NCBI GenBank assembly: GCA_963772225.1
Contig: CAVYWD010000002.1
Location: 1,426,001 to 1,490,000, forward strand
DNA: 64,000 nt
Source: CAVYWD01 sp963772225
Lineage (GTDB): Bacteria; Myxococcota; Myxococcia; Myxococcales; UBA5297
Reading direction: 5' to 3'
The notes under the pieces were generated by a model that did not search any database, had not been told where the DNA came from, and worked only from the letters and a program-made list of their open reading frames with translations. The position numbers and the translations under genes were made by a program. The stretch's first letter is position 1; each line of letters begins with the position of its first letter. Below are positions 8,781-22,825 of the stretch, piece by piece.

Positions 8781-8828
8781 GAGTTGAACGATAGCTCCAT
8801 TTCGCGCCCCGAGCCGGAGAAAGGCCCC

Positions 8829-10688
8829 TCACTCCGCAGCGAGCAGCGCCGCCTGGTACGGCCCCGCCGGCAGCTCTTTCTCGCGCGGCCCGCTCTCCAG
8901 CTGCCAAATCCGCGTCCCGCTGAACGCCGGGTCCCAGCTGTCGACCCGCGTCCGCCATCGGCCCGGCGGAAGGGCCACCTTTCCCGGCTCCTTGGAGAAG
9001 CGCAGGACGAGCAACAGGTCGCCCCCGCGGTGCGGCCGCCGCACCAACAGCGTGCGCCCGGGCTGGTCGACGCTCGTCGAGATCTCGCTGAGCCGATCGC
9101 CCTGGAGACCGGGCTCGGACTGCCGGAGCGCCAGCAGCGCCGCGCAATACCGCCGCATCAGCGCGTGCTCCCCGCTCAGCGAGCGCTCCCACTGGAGCTT
9201 GGAGCGCTCGAAGGTGGCGGCGGCCTGCGGGTCGGGCACCTCGCCTTGCCAGCGGAAGGCCGCGAACTCGCGCTTGCGCCCCTCCGAGACCGCGCGGCCC
9301 AGCGCCAGGTCGGGGAAGCTCGTGAAGTACTGGAAGGGCGCGGTCTCGGCGTACTCCTCGCCCATGAAGACGAGCGGCGTGAACGGCGACAGGAGCGCCG
9401 CCGCCGCGGCCAGCCGCAGCGCTTCGGGGGGCAAGCTCGCCGCGAGCCGGTCGCCCTGCGCGCGGTTGCCGACCTGGTCGTGGTTCTGCACCGCCACGAC
9501 GAAGCGTCGCCCGGCGACCCCGTCGGCAGGTCGGCCGTGCGGCCGCCCGCGGTAGGCCGAGCGCTGCCCGGTGTAGACGAAGCCCTGGCGGTACGCGGCG
9601 GCCAGGTCCTCCAGCCGCCCGTAGTCCGCGTAATAGCCCTGCGACTCGCCGGTGAGAAGCGTGTGCAGCGCGTGGTGGAAGTCGTCCGACCACTGCGCCG
9701 CCATGCCCCACCCGCCGTCGCTGAGACGCCGGAGCACCTTCGGGTCGTTCATGCCGCTCTCGGCGATGATCTGCACCGGCCGCGAGAGCCGCGCCGACAG
9801 CGCCTGCGCGCCGGCGTTGAGCTCGGCCAACACGTGCGGCTGCGACTCGTCGATCACGTCTTGCACCGAGTCGAGCCGCAGGCCGTCGAAGTGGTAGTCG
9901 CGGATCCACTGGAGCGCGTTGTCGATCACGAACTCGCGCACCGGCCCCGAGCCCTCGGCGTCGTAGTTGACCGCCTCTCCCCAGGGCGTCTGGTGCCGCT
10001 CGGTGAAGTACGGGCCGAACTCGCGCAGGTAGTTCCCGGACGGGCCCAGGTGGTTGTAGACGACGTCCAGGAAGGCAGCGAGCCCGTGCGCGTGGCAGGC
10101 GTCCACCAGGCGCTGCAGCGCGCGCGGCGGCCCGTACGCCGCGTGCGGCGCGTAGAGCAGCGCGCCGTCGTAGCCCCAGCCGCGCGGCCCGTCCCACATG
10201 GCCACCGGCATCAGCTGCACCGCCGTGACCCCGAGCTCCTTGAGCCCGGCCAGGCGCGGCACCACCGCGTCGAAGGTCCCCTCGGGCGTGAAGGTGCCCA
10301 CGTGCAGCTCGTAGAAAACCAGGGCGTCCGCGCGGGCGCCCCGCCACTCGGAGTCCGTCCAGGGATAGGCGAGGTCGACCACGGTGGACGGGCCGTGGAT
10401 GGACCCGCGCTGGAGCCGCGCCGCGGGGTCCGGCCGGCGGCGGCCGTCCTCGAAGACGTACTGGTAGTCGGCCCCGGACCCGACCCCTTCCACGAAGCCC
10501 TCGAAGAAACCCCCGGCGGTCCTCTGCAACGCCTGGACGCCGAGGCCGGCGACCTGCACCTGGAGCGACGGGGCGCGCGGAGCCCACACCCGGAATCGAG
10601 TCCCACCGGAACCCGGAAACGCGCCCTGCTGGGATGGTGGCGCGGCAATCACGGGGGAAAACGTCGCGCACCGGCCCTCTCGGATCAA
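8829..10688 (-). CDS. treZ: TreZ malto-oligosyltrehalose trehalohydrolase
   Basis: A cytosolic glycoside hydrolase (GH13) that releases trehalose from maltooligosyl-trehalose, the second step of the TreY/TreZ route. The 619 residues have an N-terminal beta-sandwich (GTRFRVWAPRA, residues 29-39), a TIM barrel with DVVYNHLGPSGN (208-219), nucleophile Asp273 in GLRLDSVQ, acid/base Glu310 in IIAESGMND and Asp404 in VQNHDQVGNRA, and a C-terminal beta domain. The AESGMND and NHDQVGNRA forms are typical of TreZ rather than glycogen-branching enzyme. The true start may be the GTG near 10655 (VIAAPPSQQG), because the first 12 residues are atypical. No treY lies in the window. Confidence 0.85.
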   Translation of the reverse strand: MIREGRCATFSPVIAAPPSQQGAFPGSGGTRFRVWAPRAPSLQVQVAGLGVQALQRTAGGFFEGFVEGVGSGADYQYVFEDGRRRPDPAARLQRGSIHGPSTVVDLAYPWTDSEWRGARADALVFYELHVGTFTPEGTFDAVVPRLAGLKELGVTAVQLMPVAMWDGPRGWGYDGALLYAPHAAYGPPRALQRLVDACHAHGLAAFLDVVYNHLGPSGNYLREFGPYFTERHQTPWGEAVNYDAEGSGPVREFVIDNALQWIRDYHFDGLRLDSVQDVIDESQPHVLAELNAGAQALSARLSRPVQIIAESGMNDPKVLRRLSDGGWGMAAQWSDDFHHALHTLLTGESQGYYADYGRLEDLAAAYRQGFVYTGQRSAYRGRPHGRPADGVAGRRFVVAVQNHDQVGNRAQGDRLAASLPPEALRLAAAAALLSPFTPLVFMGEEYAETAPFQYFTSFPDLALGRAVSEGRKREFAAFRWQGEVPDPQAAATFERSKLQWERSLSGEHALMRRYCAALLALRQSEPGLQGDRLSEISTSVDQPGRTLLVRRPHRGGDLLLVLRFSKEPGKVALPPGRWRTRVDSWDPAFSGTRIWQLESGPREKELPAGPYQAALLAAE

Positions 10689-10901
10689 CCGCCTGCCCGG
10701 GTGTGAAGCCGCGCTCTGTCGTTCACAGCACGCGCCCCGGGCGAGCGCCGAGGCGCGCAGGTCCCCTCAGGGCTGGCCTGGTCCTTCCCGCCGCAAGTGT
10801 CGTCCGGGTCTCGAGGTCGCCCCGACCTCGTCGAGGTCCTTCGACGGGGCCGGCCGATCGCAGAAAGGGATCCCGGCGCTTGGTACTAGAATGAGCAGCC
10901 G

Positions 10902-13574
<2,673 letters not shown>

Positions 13575-13622
13575 CTCGCGCCGCCTCAGCGCTCCTGACG
13601 CGCCCTGAGCATTCGCCTCCTT

Positions 13623-13643
13623 CCTTGCGCTTCGAGCGCAAGG
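13623..13643 (+). terminator. hairpin after the kinase gene
   Basis: CCTTGCGCT and AGCGCAAGG form a perfect 9-bp stem with a TCG loop, 49 bp after the kinase stop. There is no T-run, so it may be a terminator of the high-GC type or simply an RNA hairpin. Confidence 0.4.
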
Positions 13644-13810
13644 GACGAACTGCGCATTTGCGCTTGATGCGTGGGGCCGCTGCCGATCGCGCGAGTGCCG
13701 GGCCCGGGATCGGCGGCCCGGCACTCGGCTTGCTATCGGGCGCCGGCAGCTCAGGCTGGGCGCAAGGACCATGGCGCTGGCCCCTCTCGTCCTCGAAAGG
13801 GAGAAATTCG

Positions 13811-15394
13811 ATGAAGAAGATCGCGCTGTCAACGTATCTGGTGATCGCCTCCTGCGCATTCCCCACAACGGACGCCGTCGATGGCGGCGCAGGACGAGTC
13901 GGCGATGCCAGCGAGGTCCTCGACGCCGGCGGCGCCGTGGATGCCAATGGCGCCCGCGATGCGGGCCAAGGCCCCGACGCGAGCGATCACCGCGATGCCG
14001 GCGGCGGCGATGACGCTCATGACGCCCGAGACTCCGGTGCCGCCGTCGACGCCGCGCAAAGCGCCGATGCGTCGTCGGCCAACCCGACCGGCTGCTCGTT
14101 CAGCGTGACCGAGAACGTCTACGACGGGCCCGGGTACTGGGGCACCATCGCCTTCAAGAACAACGGCCCCTCGGCCAGCTCCTCGTACAAGATCTCGTTC
14201 GACGTGCCCAGCGGCGCGACCTGCGATTACGCCGACAGCGGCTGGACCTCTTCGCAGCAGGGCGTCACCTGCATCTACGCGCACCCGGGAGCGACGCTCG
14301 CCGCGGGCGCCTCGCAGACGCTCCAGTACTCCACCGACTCGACCGCGTTTTCCGCGGCGGCGAACGTCCAGGTGACCGACTCGTCCTGCTCCGGCTCGGG
14401 CGACGCGACCCCGCCCTCGGCGCCCTCCGGGTTGAAGGTCAAAGGCGTCACCTCCAGCAGCGTCTCGCTCACCTGGAACGCCTCCACCGACAACGTCCAG
14501 GTCGCGGGCTACGACGTGTTCCAGAGCGGCGCCCAGGTCGCGTCCGAGACCGCGACGACCGCGACGGTCGGCTCCTTGGCCCCTTCCACCTCCTACAGCT
14601 TCCAGGTGCGGGCGCGGGACGCCGCGGGAAACGCGTCGGCGCTCAGCCCGGCCGTTCAGGCGAACACCGCGGCGGCCTCGGGCAACCCCAGCTTGCGCGA
14701 CGCGGCCAAGAAGGAGATAGCCCTAGAGCTCGTCGCCTCCAACGAGGAGTCGACGCTCGATTGGCGCGCCGAGTATTCGTACATCGAGGACATCGGCGAC
14801 GGGCGCGGCTACACCGCGGGCCTCATCGGCCTCTGCTCGGGGACCGGCGACATGTTGGAAATGGTGGAGCATTACCAGGCCATTTCACCCGGCAATCTTC
14901 TCTCCAAATACATTTCCGCCCTTCAGAAGCTCGGCGGCAGCGACGCGCACACCGGCCTCGACCCCAATTTCGTCGGCGATTGGAAGACGGCGTCCACGGA
15001 CTCGCTCTTTCAAACGTCCTACGATTGGGAGCGCGACAGCGAATACTTCGACCCCGCGGTCGACCAGGCCATCGCCGACGGCCTGCGCGTCCTGGGGCAA
15101 TACATCTATTTCGATTCGATGGTGATCCTCGGCCCCGGCACCGACTCGACGAGCCAGGGAGGCGTGCGCGCCACCGCCATGAAGAAGGCCAAGACGCCCG
15201 CCCAGGGCGGCGACGAGACCACCTACCTCAACGCCTACCTCGACGCCTACGTCGCGGCGATGCTCACCGACTCCGCGCACCAGGACACCTCGCGCGTCGA
15301 AACCGAGAGCCGGGTCTTTCTCAAGGCGGGAAACCTCGACCTCGACCCGCCGCTCAGCTGGCACACCTACGGCGACCCGTACTCCATTCCCTGA
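13811..15394 (+). CDS. modular lipoprotein chitosanase (GH46)
   Basis: A 527-residue exported enzyme that cleaves chitosan. The start at 13811 has AAAGGGAG upstream; a longer open frame is spurious. Order of parts: signal peptide with lipobox IASC (Cys15); Asp/Ala/Gly-rich linker (about 22-90); a CBM2-like domain beginning GCSFSVTENVYDG (94-190); a fibronectin-III domain (200-288, ending NASALSPAVQANT); and GH46 (292-527). The catalytic part is strikingly like Streptomyces N174 chitosanase: Glu312 in ASNEESTLDW and Asp330 in EDIGDGRGYT are 18 residues apart, as are Glu22/Asp40 in the model enzyme. TPAQGGDETTYLNA and RVFLKAGNLDL are also conserved. It probably attacks fungal walls or prey. Substrate is inferred from family. 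Confidence 0.93.
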   Translation: MKKIALSTYLVIASCAFPTTDAVDGGAGRVGDASEVLDAGGAVDANGARDAGQGPDASDHRDAGGGDDAHDARDSGAAVDAAQSADASSANPTGCSFSVTENVYDGPGYWGTIAFKNNGPSASSSYKISFDVPSGATCDYADSGWTSSQQGVTCIYAHPGATLAAGASQTLQYSTDSTAFSAAANVQVTDSSCSGSGDATPPSAPSGLKVKGVTSSSVSLTWNASTDNVQVAGYDVFQSGAQVASETATTATVGSLAPSTSYSFQVRARDAAGNASALSPAVQANTAAASGNPSLRDAAKKEIALELVASNEESTLDWRAEYSYIEDIGDGRGYTAGLIGLCSGTGDMLEMVEHYQAISPGNLLSKYISALQKLGGSDAHTGLDPNFVGDWKTASTDSLFQTSYDWERDSEYFDPAVDQAIADGLRVLGQYIYFDSMVILGPGTDSTSQGGVRATAMKKAKTPAQGGDETTYLNAYLDAYVAAMLTDSAHQDTSRVETESRVFLKAGNLDLDPPLSWHTYGDPYSIP

Positions 15395-15577
15395 CCCGGC
15401 CAAGCCGGAACCAACGAGGGTTGCCATAGGCTCCAGACCCCAGGCTTCAGGCTTCAGGTTCCCTGGAGCCTGAAGTCTTTGCCAGCCTGCACGAGAGTTC
15501 GCGCCGAAGGGACAAACGAGGCATGCAAGAGAATGTGCGGCGCAGGCGCGAGTCGACAATTGATAGTCAAAGGTTGC
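15395..15577. repeat. interspersed hairpin repeat, copy 1
   Basis: Begins CCCGGCCAAGCCGGAACCAA directly after the chitosanase stop. It holds a hairpin (CTTCAGGCTTCAGG against CCTGGAGCCTGAAG, one mismatch), and its right part ends near TTGATAGTCAAAGGTTG. The left portion matches 19479-19625 and the right portion matches 21731-21797, so this copy is a composite of both. It may also act as a terminator for the chitosanase gene. Confidence 0.7.
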
Positions 15578-16077
15578 TAATGCTGCGGAAACCAGGCTCG
15601 GCAAAAAGACCTCTCCCCCGGTTCGCCCCCTCCCCGCAAAGCGGGGAGGGGGTCAGGGGGGTGAAGGGCTGCGCCTATTTCAAGCCGCGGGCCAGCCTGC
15701 CCGACATGAGCGTCCCCGCGGTGTCCAGCGGCACGCGCCTGGGTCGATCGGCTCCAGCGGGCGAGGCGGAAAAGGGCCGGGCGAACGCTCGCCCCAGCGA
15801 GTGGAGCTCCCTTCAGCAGCGCGGTGCGGTGATTGAGCGAGCTCTGGCCGGGCCGAACGTCGCGTTGAGGTGTTCCGACCCCAGCCTTTCGCGATGGACC
15901 CGGGTCGCAAGGGCTTCTCCTGCGCCGGCGGCAGGCGTCCAGGTGTGCGAAAGGGCGCCCGTGCGAGCGCGTGCCCCGGCGTCCGCCACGGGCAGCCCGC
16001 GGGGACGCCTTCGGGTTCGGCAGGCGCGCTATTGTCGAGCCTCGGGCCGCGCGCTCGAGAGAGGAGTCGGCCAACCG
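15578..16077. other. intergenic region with a GC-rich palindromic repeat
   Basis: No gene I can support. At 15626-15652 the arms CCCCCTCCCCGC and GCGGGGAGGGGG flank AAA, followed by GTCAGGGGGGTGA. This is a dispersed palindrome type also present at 30881-30906. The rest is non-coding by composition, ending in a GAGAGGAG ribosome-binding site before 16078. Confidence 0.5.
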
Positions 16078-19336
<3,259 letters not shown>

Positions 19337-19349
19337 ACACCTTGCGCGC

Positions 19350-19820
19350 GTGAATCCGGAGCTCCTGGTCGCGGCTCCGGCTTCAACGACGGGGTCTTTC
19401 TCGAGGCCCACCCGTCCATCCGCGTCGGCGAGCGCTGCATGTCCGCCTCCAGGGTGCGCCTGTGCGACCGGGACCTAACCCGGCCGAGCCGGAACCAAAG
19501 AGGGTTGCCTTAGGCTCCAGGCTCCAGACCCAAAGGCTTCAGGAACTGCATTCCCTGGAGCCTTTGGGTCTGGAGCCTGGAGTCTTTGCCAGACCGCACA
19601 AGATTTCGCGCCGAAGGGACTAAACCGGGACCGCGTCGCGCCCATCGCCGTCGGCGACGACGTGAGGCTCGCGTACGGGGTCATCGTCGAGCCGGGGGTG
19701 ACCCTCGGGGACGGCTCGGTCGTCGCCGCGGGGAGCGCAGTCACGAAGGACATGCCCCCCGGCTCGCTCGCCGCCGGAAACCCGGGGCGCCGGCCCTGGA
19801 CAGCCCTGCCCTTTGAAGGA
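19350..19820 (+). pseudogene. hexapeptide-repeat acyltransferase split by a repeat insertion
   Basis: Two halves of one left-handed beta-helix acyltransferase. Left (to 19475): GFNDGVFLEAHPSIRVGERC then MSASRVRLCDRD. Right (from 19624): DRVAPIAVGDDVRLAYGVIV, EPGVTLGDGSVVAAGSAVTK and PPGSLAAGNPGR, the classical hexapeptide end. Joining 19475 to 19633 gives a continuous frame RLCDRDRVAPIAVGDD. The 5' end is also missing or frame-shifted: a GTG at 19350 starts VNPELLVAA but in another phase. It is probably a WbbJ-like O-acetyltransferase relic of glycan decoration. No clear stop follows PFEG before the next gene. Confidence 0.65.
19476..19623. repeat. interspersed hairpin repeat, copy 2, inserted in a gene
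   Basis: A block of 148 bp lies between two copies of ACCGGGACC (19467-19475 and 19624-19632), which look like a 9-bp target-site duplication. Inside is a long hairpin with 29-bp arms 19515-19543 and 19554-19582 (28 of 29 paired) and a 10-nt loop. Its outer parts match copy 1 at 15395. No coding potential; the size and duplication resemble a miniature transposable element, though no terminal inverted repeats are evident. Confidence 0.7.
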
Positions 19821-19878
19821 TGTGATCGGCTCCGCACGGCGCGAGCCCCTCCGGCGGCGCCCAGTCGAGGCAGCGGCC

Positions 19879-21711
19879 ATGGGTCTGCGATGGAAGATCT
19901 GGGCGGCGATGGCAGGGGCGGGCGTGGTCCCGCTCCTCCTCCTGGGCGCGCTCTCGTTTCGCACCAGCCGCGCCGAGCTGACCTCGGCCGCAGGCCGCCT
20001 CCAGGCGCAGACCGCCGCCGAGCTCGCCCGCGGTTGCGAGCGCGCGGTGGAGGCGGGCGCCGCGCACCTCTCGCTCACCGCCGGCTACGTGCCGTGGTCG
20101 CACCTCTCCCGCGAGGAGCTCGCCGCGGTCCTCGCCATCCCCTATCGCCAGCTTGCGGACGTGGCGGCCATCGCGCTCGTCGACGCCCGGGGCGACGCCG
20201 TGGTGCCGCCCGTTTTCGAGCCGCACCCCGAGCTCGAGGGGCGCGAGCCCATGCTCGAGTCGGAGCTCGACCTCTTCGCCCAGTCCATCCCGCTCGAGGC
20301 GGCGCTGGCCTCGGGCGCCGCGGTCGGGCCCCCGCACCGGCCCGCGGGGCGCGCGCCGCGAGTGGCGGTGGCGTCGCGGCTTCCCGACGGCCGGGTCCTC
20401 GCCGCCGAGCTTTCGCTCCGCGAGCTGCAGCAGAAGCTGGACGCGCTGGCCGCGCAGGGACAGGCCGCCTACCTGCTCGATGCCTCGGGCGCTCAGGTCG
20501 CGCGCGGAGGAGCCCCGGAGCCGCTCGACCCGGACGAGCGAGCGCTCACGCTCGAGGGGCTGAGCGCGCGGCAGCCGGCCGTCCGCTCCATCGCGTGCCG
20601 GGGCGAGCGGTGGCTCGCGGCCTTCGCGCCGGTGACGCGGTTGGGCTGGGGCGTCGTCGTCGCGCAGCCCGCTGGGAGCGCGTTTCGCGGGGCGGACCGG
20701 GTCCGGGACCTCTCGGTGCTCTGGGCGGGCCTCGCGGTCGCGCTGACGCTCGGGCTGGGCGCGCTCCTCGCCCGCGGCCTGAGCCGACCCCTGGGCGCGC
20801 TCGCGCAGGCCGCGGCGGCCGCCGCCCGGGGCGACTTTCGCCCGGTGAAATCCGCGGGCAGCCGGGGCGAGCTCGCGCAGCTGGCGAGCGCCTTCAACCA
20901 CATGATGGAAGAGATCCAGCGGCGCGACGCGGCCATCGGAGAGTTCAACGCCGAGCTCAAGCAACGCGTCGAAGCGCGCACCGCCGAGCTGCGCCAGGCC
21001 CAAGACCAAATCCTCCGCACCCGGCGCCTGACGGCGCTGGGCTCGCTCGGCGCGGGCATGGCGCACGAGCTCAACAACCCGCTCACCGCCTTGCTCGGCC
21101 AGCTGGTGCTCGCGCGGCGCGCGCTCGCGGGCGAGGTCGCCGTGGCCGGCTTTCTCCAGGAGGCCGAGGCCCAAGCCAAGCGAATGGCGCGCATTGTCAA
21201 GGACCTGCGCCAGTTCACCAGCCACGAGCAGGCCAGCGCCGGGAAGCGCTTCGCCGTCGCGCTCCCGATGCGCGCCGCGCTCGAGGCGCTGGCGGAGCGG
21301 CTCCACGCCGACCAGGTGAAAGTGGCCGAGGTGTTCCCCGAGCCCTCGCCCGAGGTGCAGGGCGACCCCGACCAGATCCAGCACCTGGTCGCGCACCTGT
21401 TGCGAAACGCCTTGAACGCCATGCCCAAGGGCGGCGCGCTGGAGGTCGGTGCGCGCTCCATCGAAGGCGACGCGGTCAAGCTCTGGGTCAAGGACGCGGG
21501 GCGAGGCATCCCGCCGGAGCTGCGCGAGCGCATCTTCGACCCCTTCTTCAGCACCAAGGACAGCCCCGGGCAGATCGGCCTGGGCCTCTCGCTCTGCCAC
21601 GCCATCGCCGAGGCCCACCACGGAACCATCAGCGTCGAGAGCGCCGTCGGCGCCGGCAGCACCTTCACGGTCGTCCTCCCCGCCGCCGCCTCGGCGAGCC
21701 ATCTCTACTAA
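19879..21711 (+). CDS. membrane sensor histidine kinase
   Basis: A 610-residue two-component sensor. Start chosen at ATG 19879 (MGLRWKIWAAMAG), which begins the first transmembrane helix (about 8-28); the upstream in-frame ATG adds only basic filler. A periplasmic sensing domain of about 220 residues (Cache-like, with IALVDARGDAVVPP) is followed by a second helix, a HAMP linker and a coiled coil. The kinase core has the H-box MAHELNNPL (His396), the N-box LLRNALNAM, the D/F-box DAGRGIPPELRERIFDPFF and the G2-box GLGLSLCHAI. No response regulator gene is adjacent, so it is an orphan kinase. The signal is unknown. Confidence 0.9.
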   Translation: MGLRWKIWAAMAGAGVVPLLLLGALSFRTSRAELTSAAGRLQAQTAAELARGCERAVEAGAAHLSLTAGYVPWSHLSREELAAVLAIPYRQLADVAAIALVDARGDAVVPPVFEPHPELEGREPMLESELDLFAQSIPLEAALASGAAVGPPHRPAGRAPRVAVASRLPDGRVLAAELSLRELQQKLDALAAQGQAAYLLDASGAQVARGGAPEPLDPDERALTLEGLSARQPAVRSIACRGERWLAAFAPVTRLGWGVVVAQPAGSAFRGADRVRDLSVLWAGLAVALTLGLGALLARGLSRPLGALAQAAAAAARGDFRPVKSAGSRGELAQLASAFNHMMEEIQRRDAAIGEFNAELKQRVEARTAELRQAQDQILRTRRLTALGSLGAGMAHELNNPLTALLGQLVLARRALAGEVAVAGFLQEAEAQAKRMARIVKDLRQFTSHEQASAGKRFAVALPMRAALEALAERLHADQVKVAEVFPEPSPEVQGDPDQIQHLVAHLLRNALNAMPKGGALEVGARSIEGDAVKLWVKDAGRGIPPELRERIFDPFFSTKDSPGQIGLGLSLCHAIAEAHHGTISVESAVGAGSTFTVVLPAAASASHLY

Positions 21712-21730
21712 CGAAACTGCGCCTCAGGCC

Positions 21731-21797
21731 GACGAGGCATGTTGGAGAGGGTGCGGTGCAGCCTCGCGTCGATAGTTGATGGTCAACGGTTGATAGT
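21731..21797. repeat. interspersed repeat, copy 3 (right part only)
   Basis: GACGAGGCATG, then GTGCGG(T/C)GCAG and TTGATGGTCAACGGTTG match the right portion of copy 1 (15511-15577) with scattered differences. It lies between the histidine kinase and the FecR gene. A further palindromic TTGATGGTCAACGGTTGATA is visible. Confidence 0.55.
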
Positions 21798-21919
21798 TCT
21801 CCTTCGCCATGGCTCTCGGTCGCCGCCTCTTTCCACACGAGCCAGGCTATCCCGCCTCGCCCTCGGCCCTTGGAGCGTCTCTCCCCCGTTTGATACTCTT
21901 CGTTGAGGAGACGATTGGA

Positions 21920-22825
21920 GTGGACGTGGACGCAGCGGCCGCCCGATGGCTCCTCGCGGTGGCGATGGTCCTCTCGCCGGGATGCCAGAAGCCCCCTCCG
22001 GCCGGCCCGCAGCCCGCCGCGGCGGCTTCTCCTGCGCCGCCTCCTTTCGCGCCTCTCGATGCGCGCGAGGCGCTGGTCGCGGCGGCCGCCGGGCGCGTCG
22101 AGCTCTTTCGAGGCACCTCTTGGTCCCCCGTGGCGGCGGGCGACAAGGTCCGCGCCCAGGACGCGCTGCGCACCGCGGCCGACGGCCGAGCGGACCTCGC
22201 CCTCGGCGCCCGCGACCACCTGCAGGTGGCCGAGAACACCGAGGTGGCCGTCGCCGAGCTGTCCGCAGAGGTCCACCGCTTCCGCCTGGCCCGCGGCCGT
22301 CTCGCCGCGGCGTACGAGGTCCAAGGCGAGCGCGTGGTGCGGGTCGAGGACGCCGCGGGCGCCGCGGTGGCCGAGACCCGCGCGGGCCGCTTCAGCGCGA
22401 TCGCCGCGCCCGGCGCCTTCGCGGTGAGCGCCCAGACCGGGACGGTCAACTTGCGAGCCGCGGGGGCCGCCGTGCAGGTCGCGCCGGGCGAGCAGTCGGT
22501 GGTCGCGCGGGGGCTCGCGCCGTCGCCGCCGGCCGCTCTGCCCCGGGCGCTCTTGCTCAAGGTGGCCGCCGCCGCCGGCGCCGCTGACTCCTGCGCGGTG
22601 GAAGGGGCCGCGGCGCCCGGCTCCGAGCTCCGAGTCGACGGCGAGGTCCTCCCTACCGACGCTTTCGGAAAGTTCCGAGTCGAGGCGCGGCGCGCGGGGG
22701 CCGAGGTCCACGTAATGGCCCGCGACGCCAGCGGCCGGGTGGAGGAGAAGCGGGTCCGCTGCCTGACCGCGACCCAGACGCCGAGCCCACGCATCGAGGA
22801 GATGAAGATCCGGTGGCGAGACTGA
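21920..22825 (+). CDS. FecR-domain lipoprotein
   Basis: A 301-residue exported protein starting at GTG 21920, chosen because GAGGAG lies 9 nt upstream and because it begins the signal sequence (AAARWLLAVAMVLSPGC, lipobox SPGC). After a Pro/Ala linker comes a FecR-like beta domain (GRVELFRGTSWSPVAAGDKV, LRTAADGRADLAL, and FAVSAQTGTVNL). A C-terminal Ig-like segment (AAPGSELRVDGEVLPTDAFG) ends the protein. FecR domains of this stand-alone type occur in surface or anti-sigma contexts; no sigma factor is next to it. It overlaps the next gene by 13 bp, forming an operon of three exported proteins. Confidence 0.8.
   Translation: MDVDAAAARWLLAVAMVLSPGCQKPPPAGPQPAAAASPAPPPFAPLDAREALVAAAAGRVELFRGTSWSPVAAGDKVRAQDALRTAADGRADLALGARDHLQVAENTEVAVAELSAEVHRFRLARGRLAAAYEVQGERVVRVEDAAGAAVAETRAGRFSAIAAPGAFAVSAQTGTVNLRAAGAAVQVAPGEQSVVARGLAPSPPAALPRALLLKVAAAAGAADSCAVEGAAAPGSELRVDGEVLPTDAFGKFRVEARRAGAEVHVMARDASGRVEEKRVRCLTATQTPSPRIEEMKIRWRD

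Noticed and set aside
15680..15740. Minus-strand ending LDTAGTLMSGRLARGLK as a possible gene end
   Set aside because: No continuous family-like sequence upstream of it.
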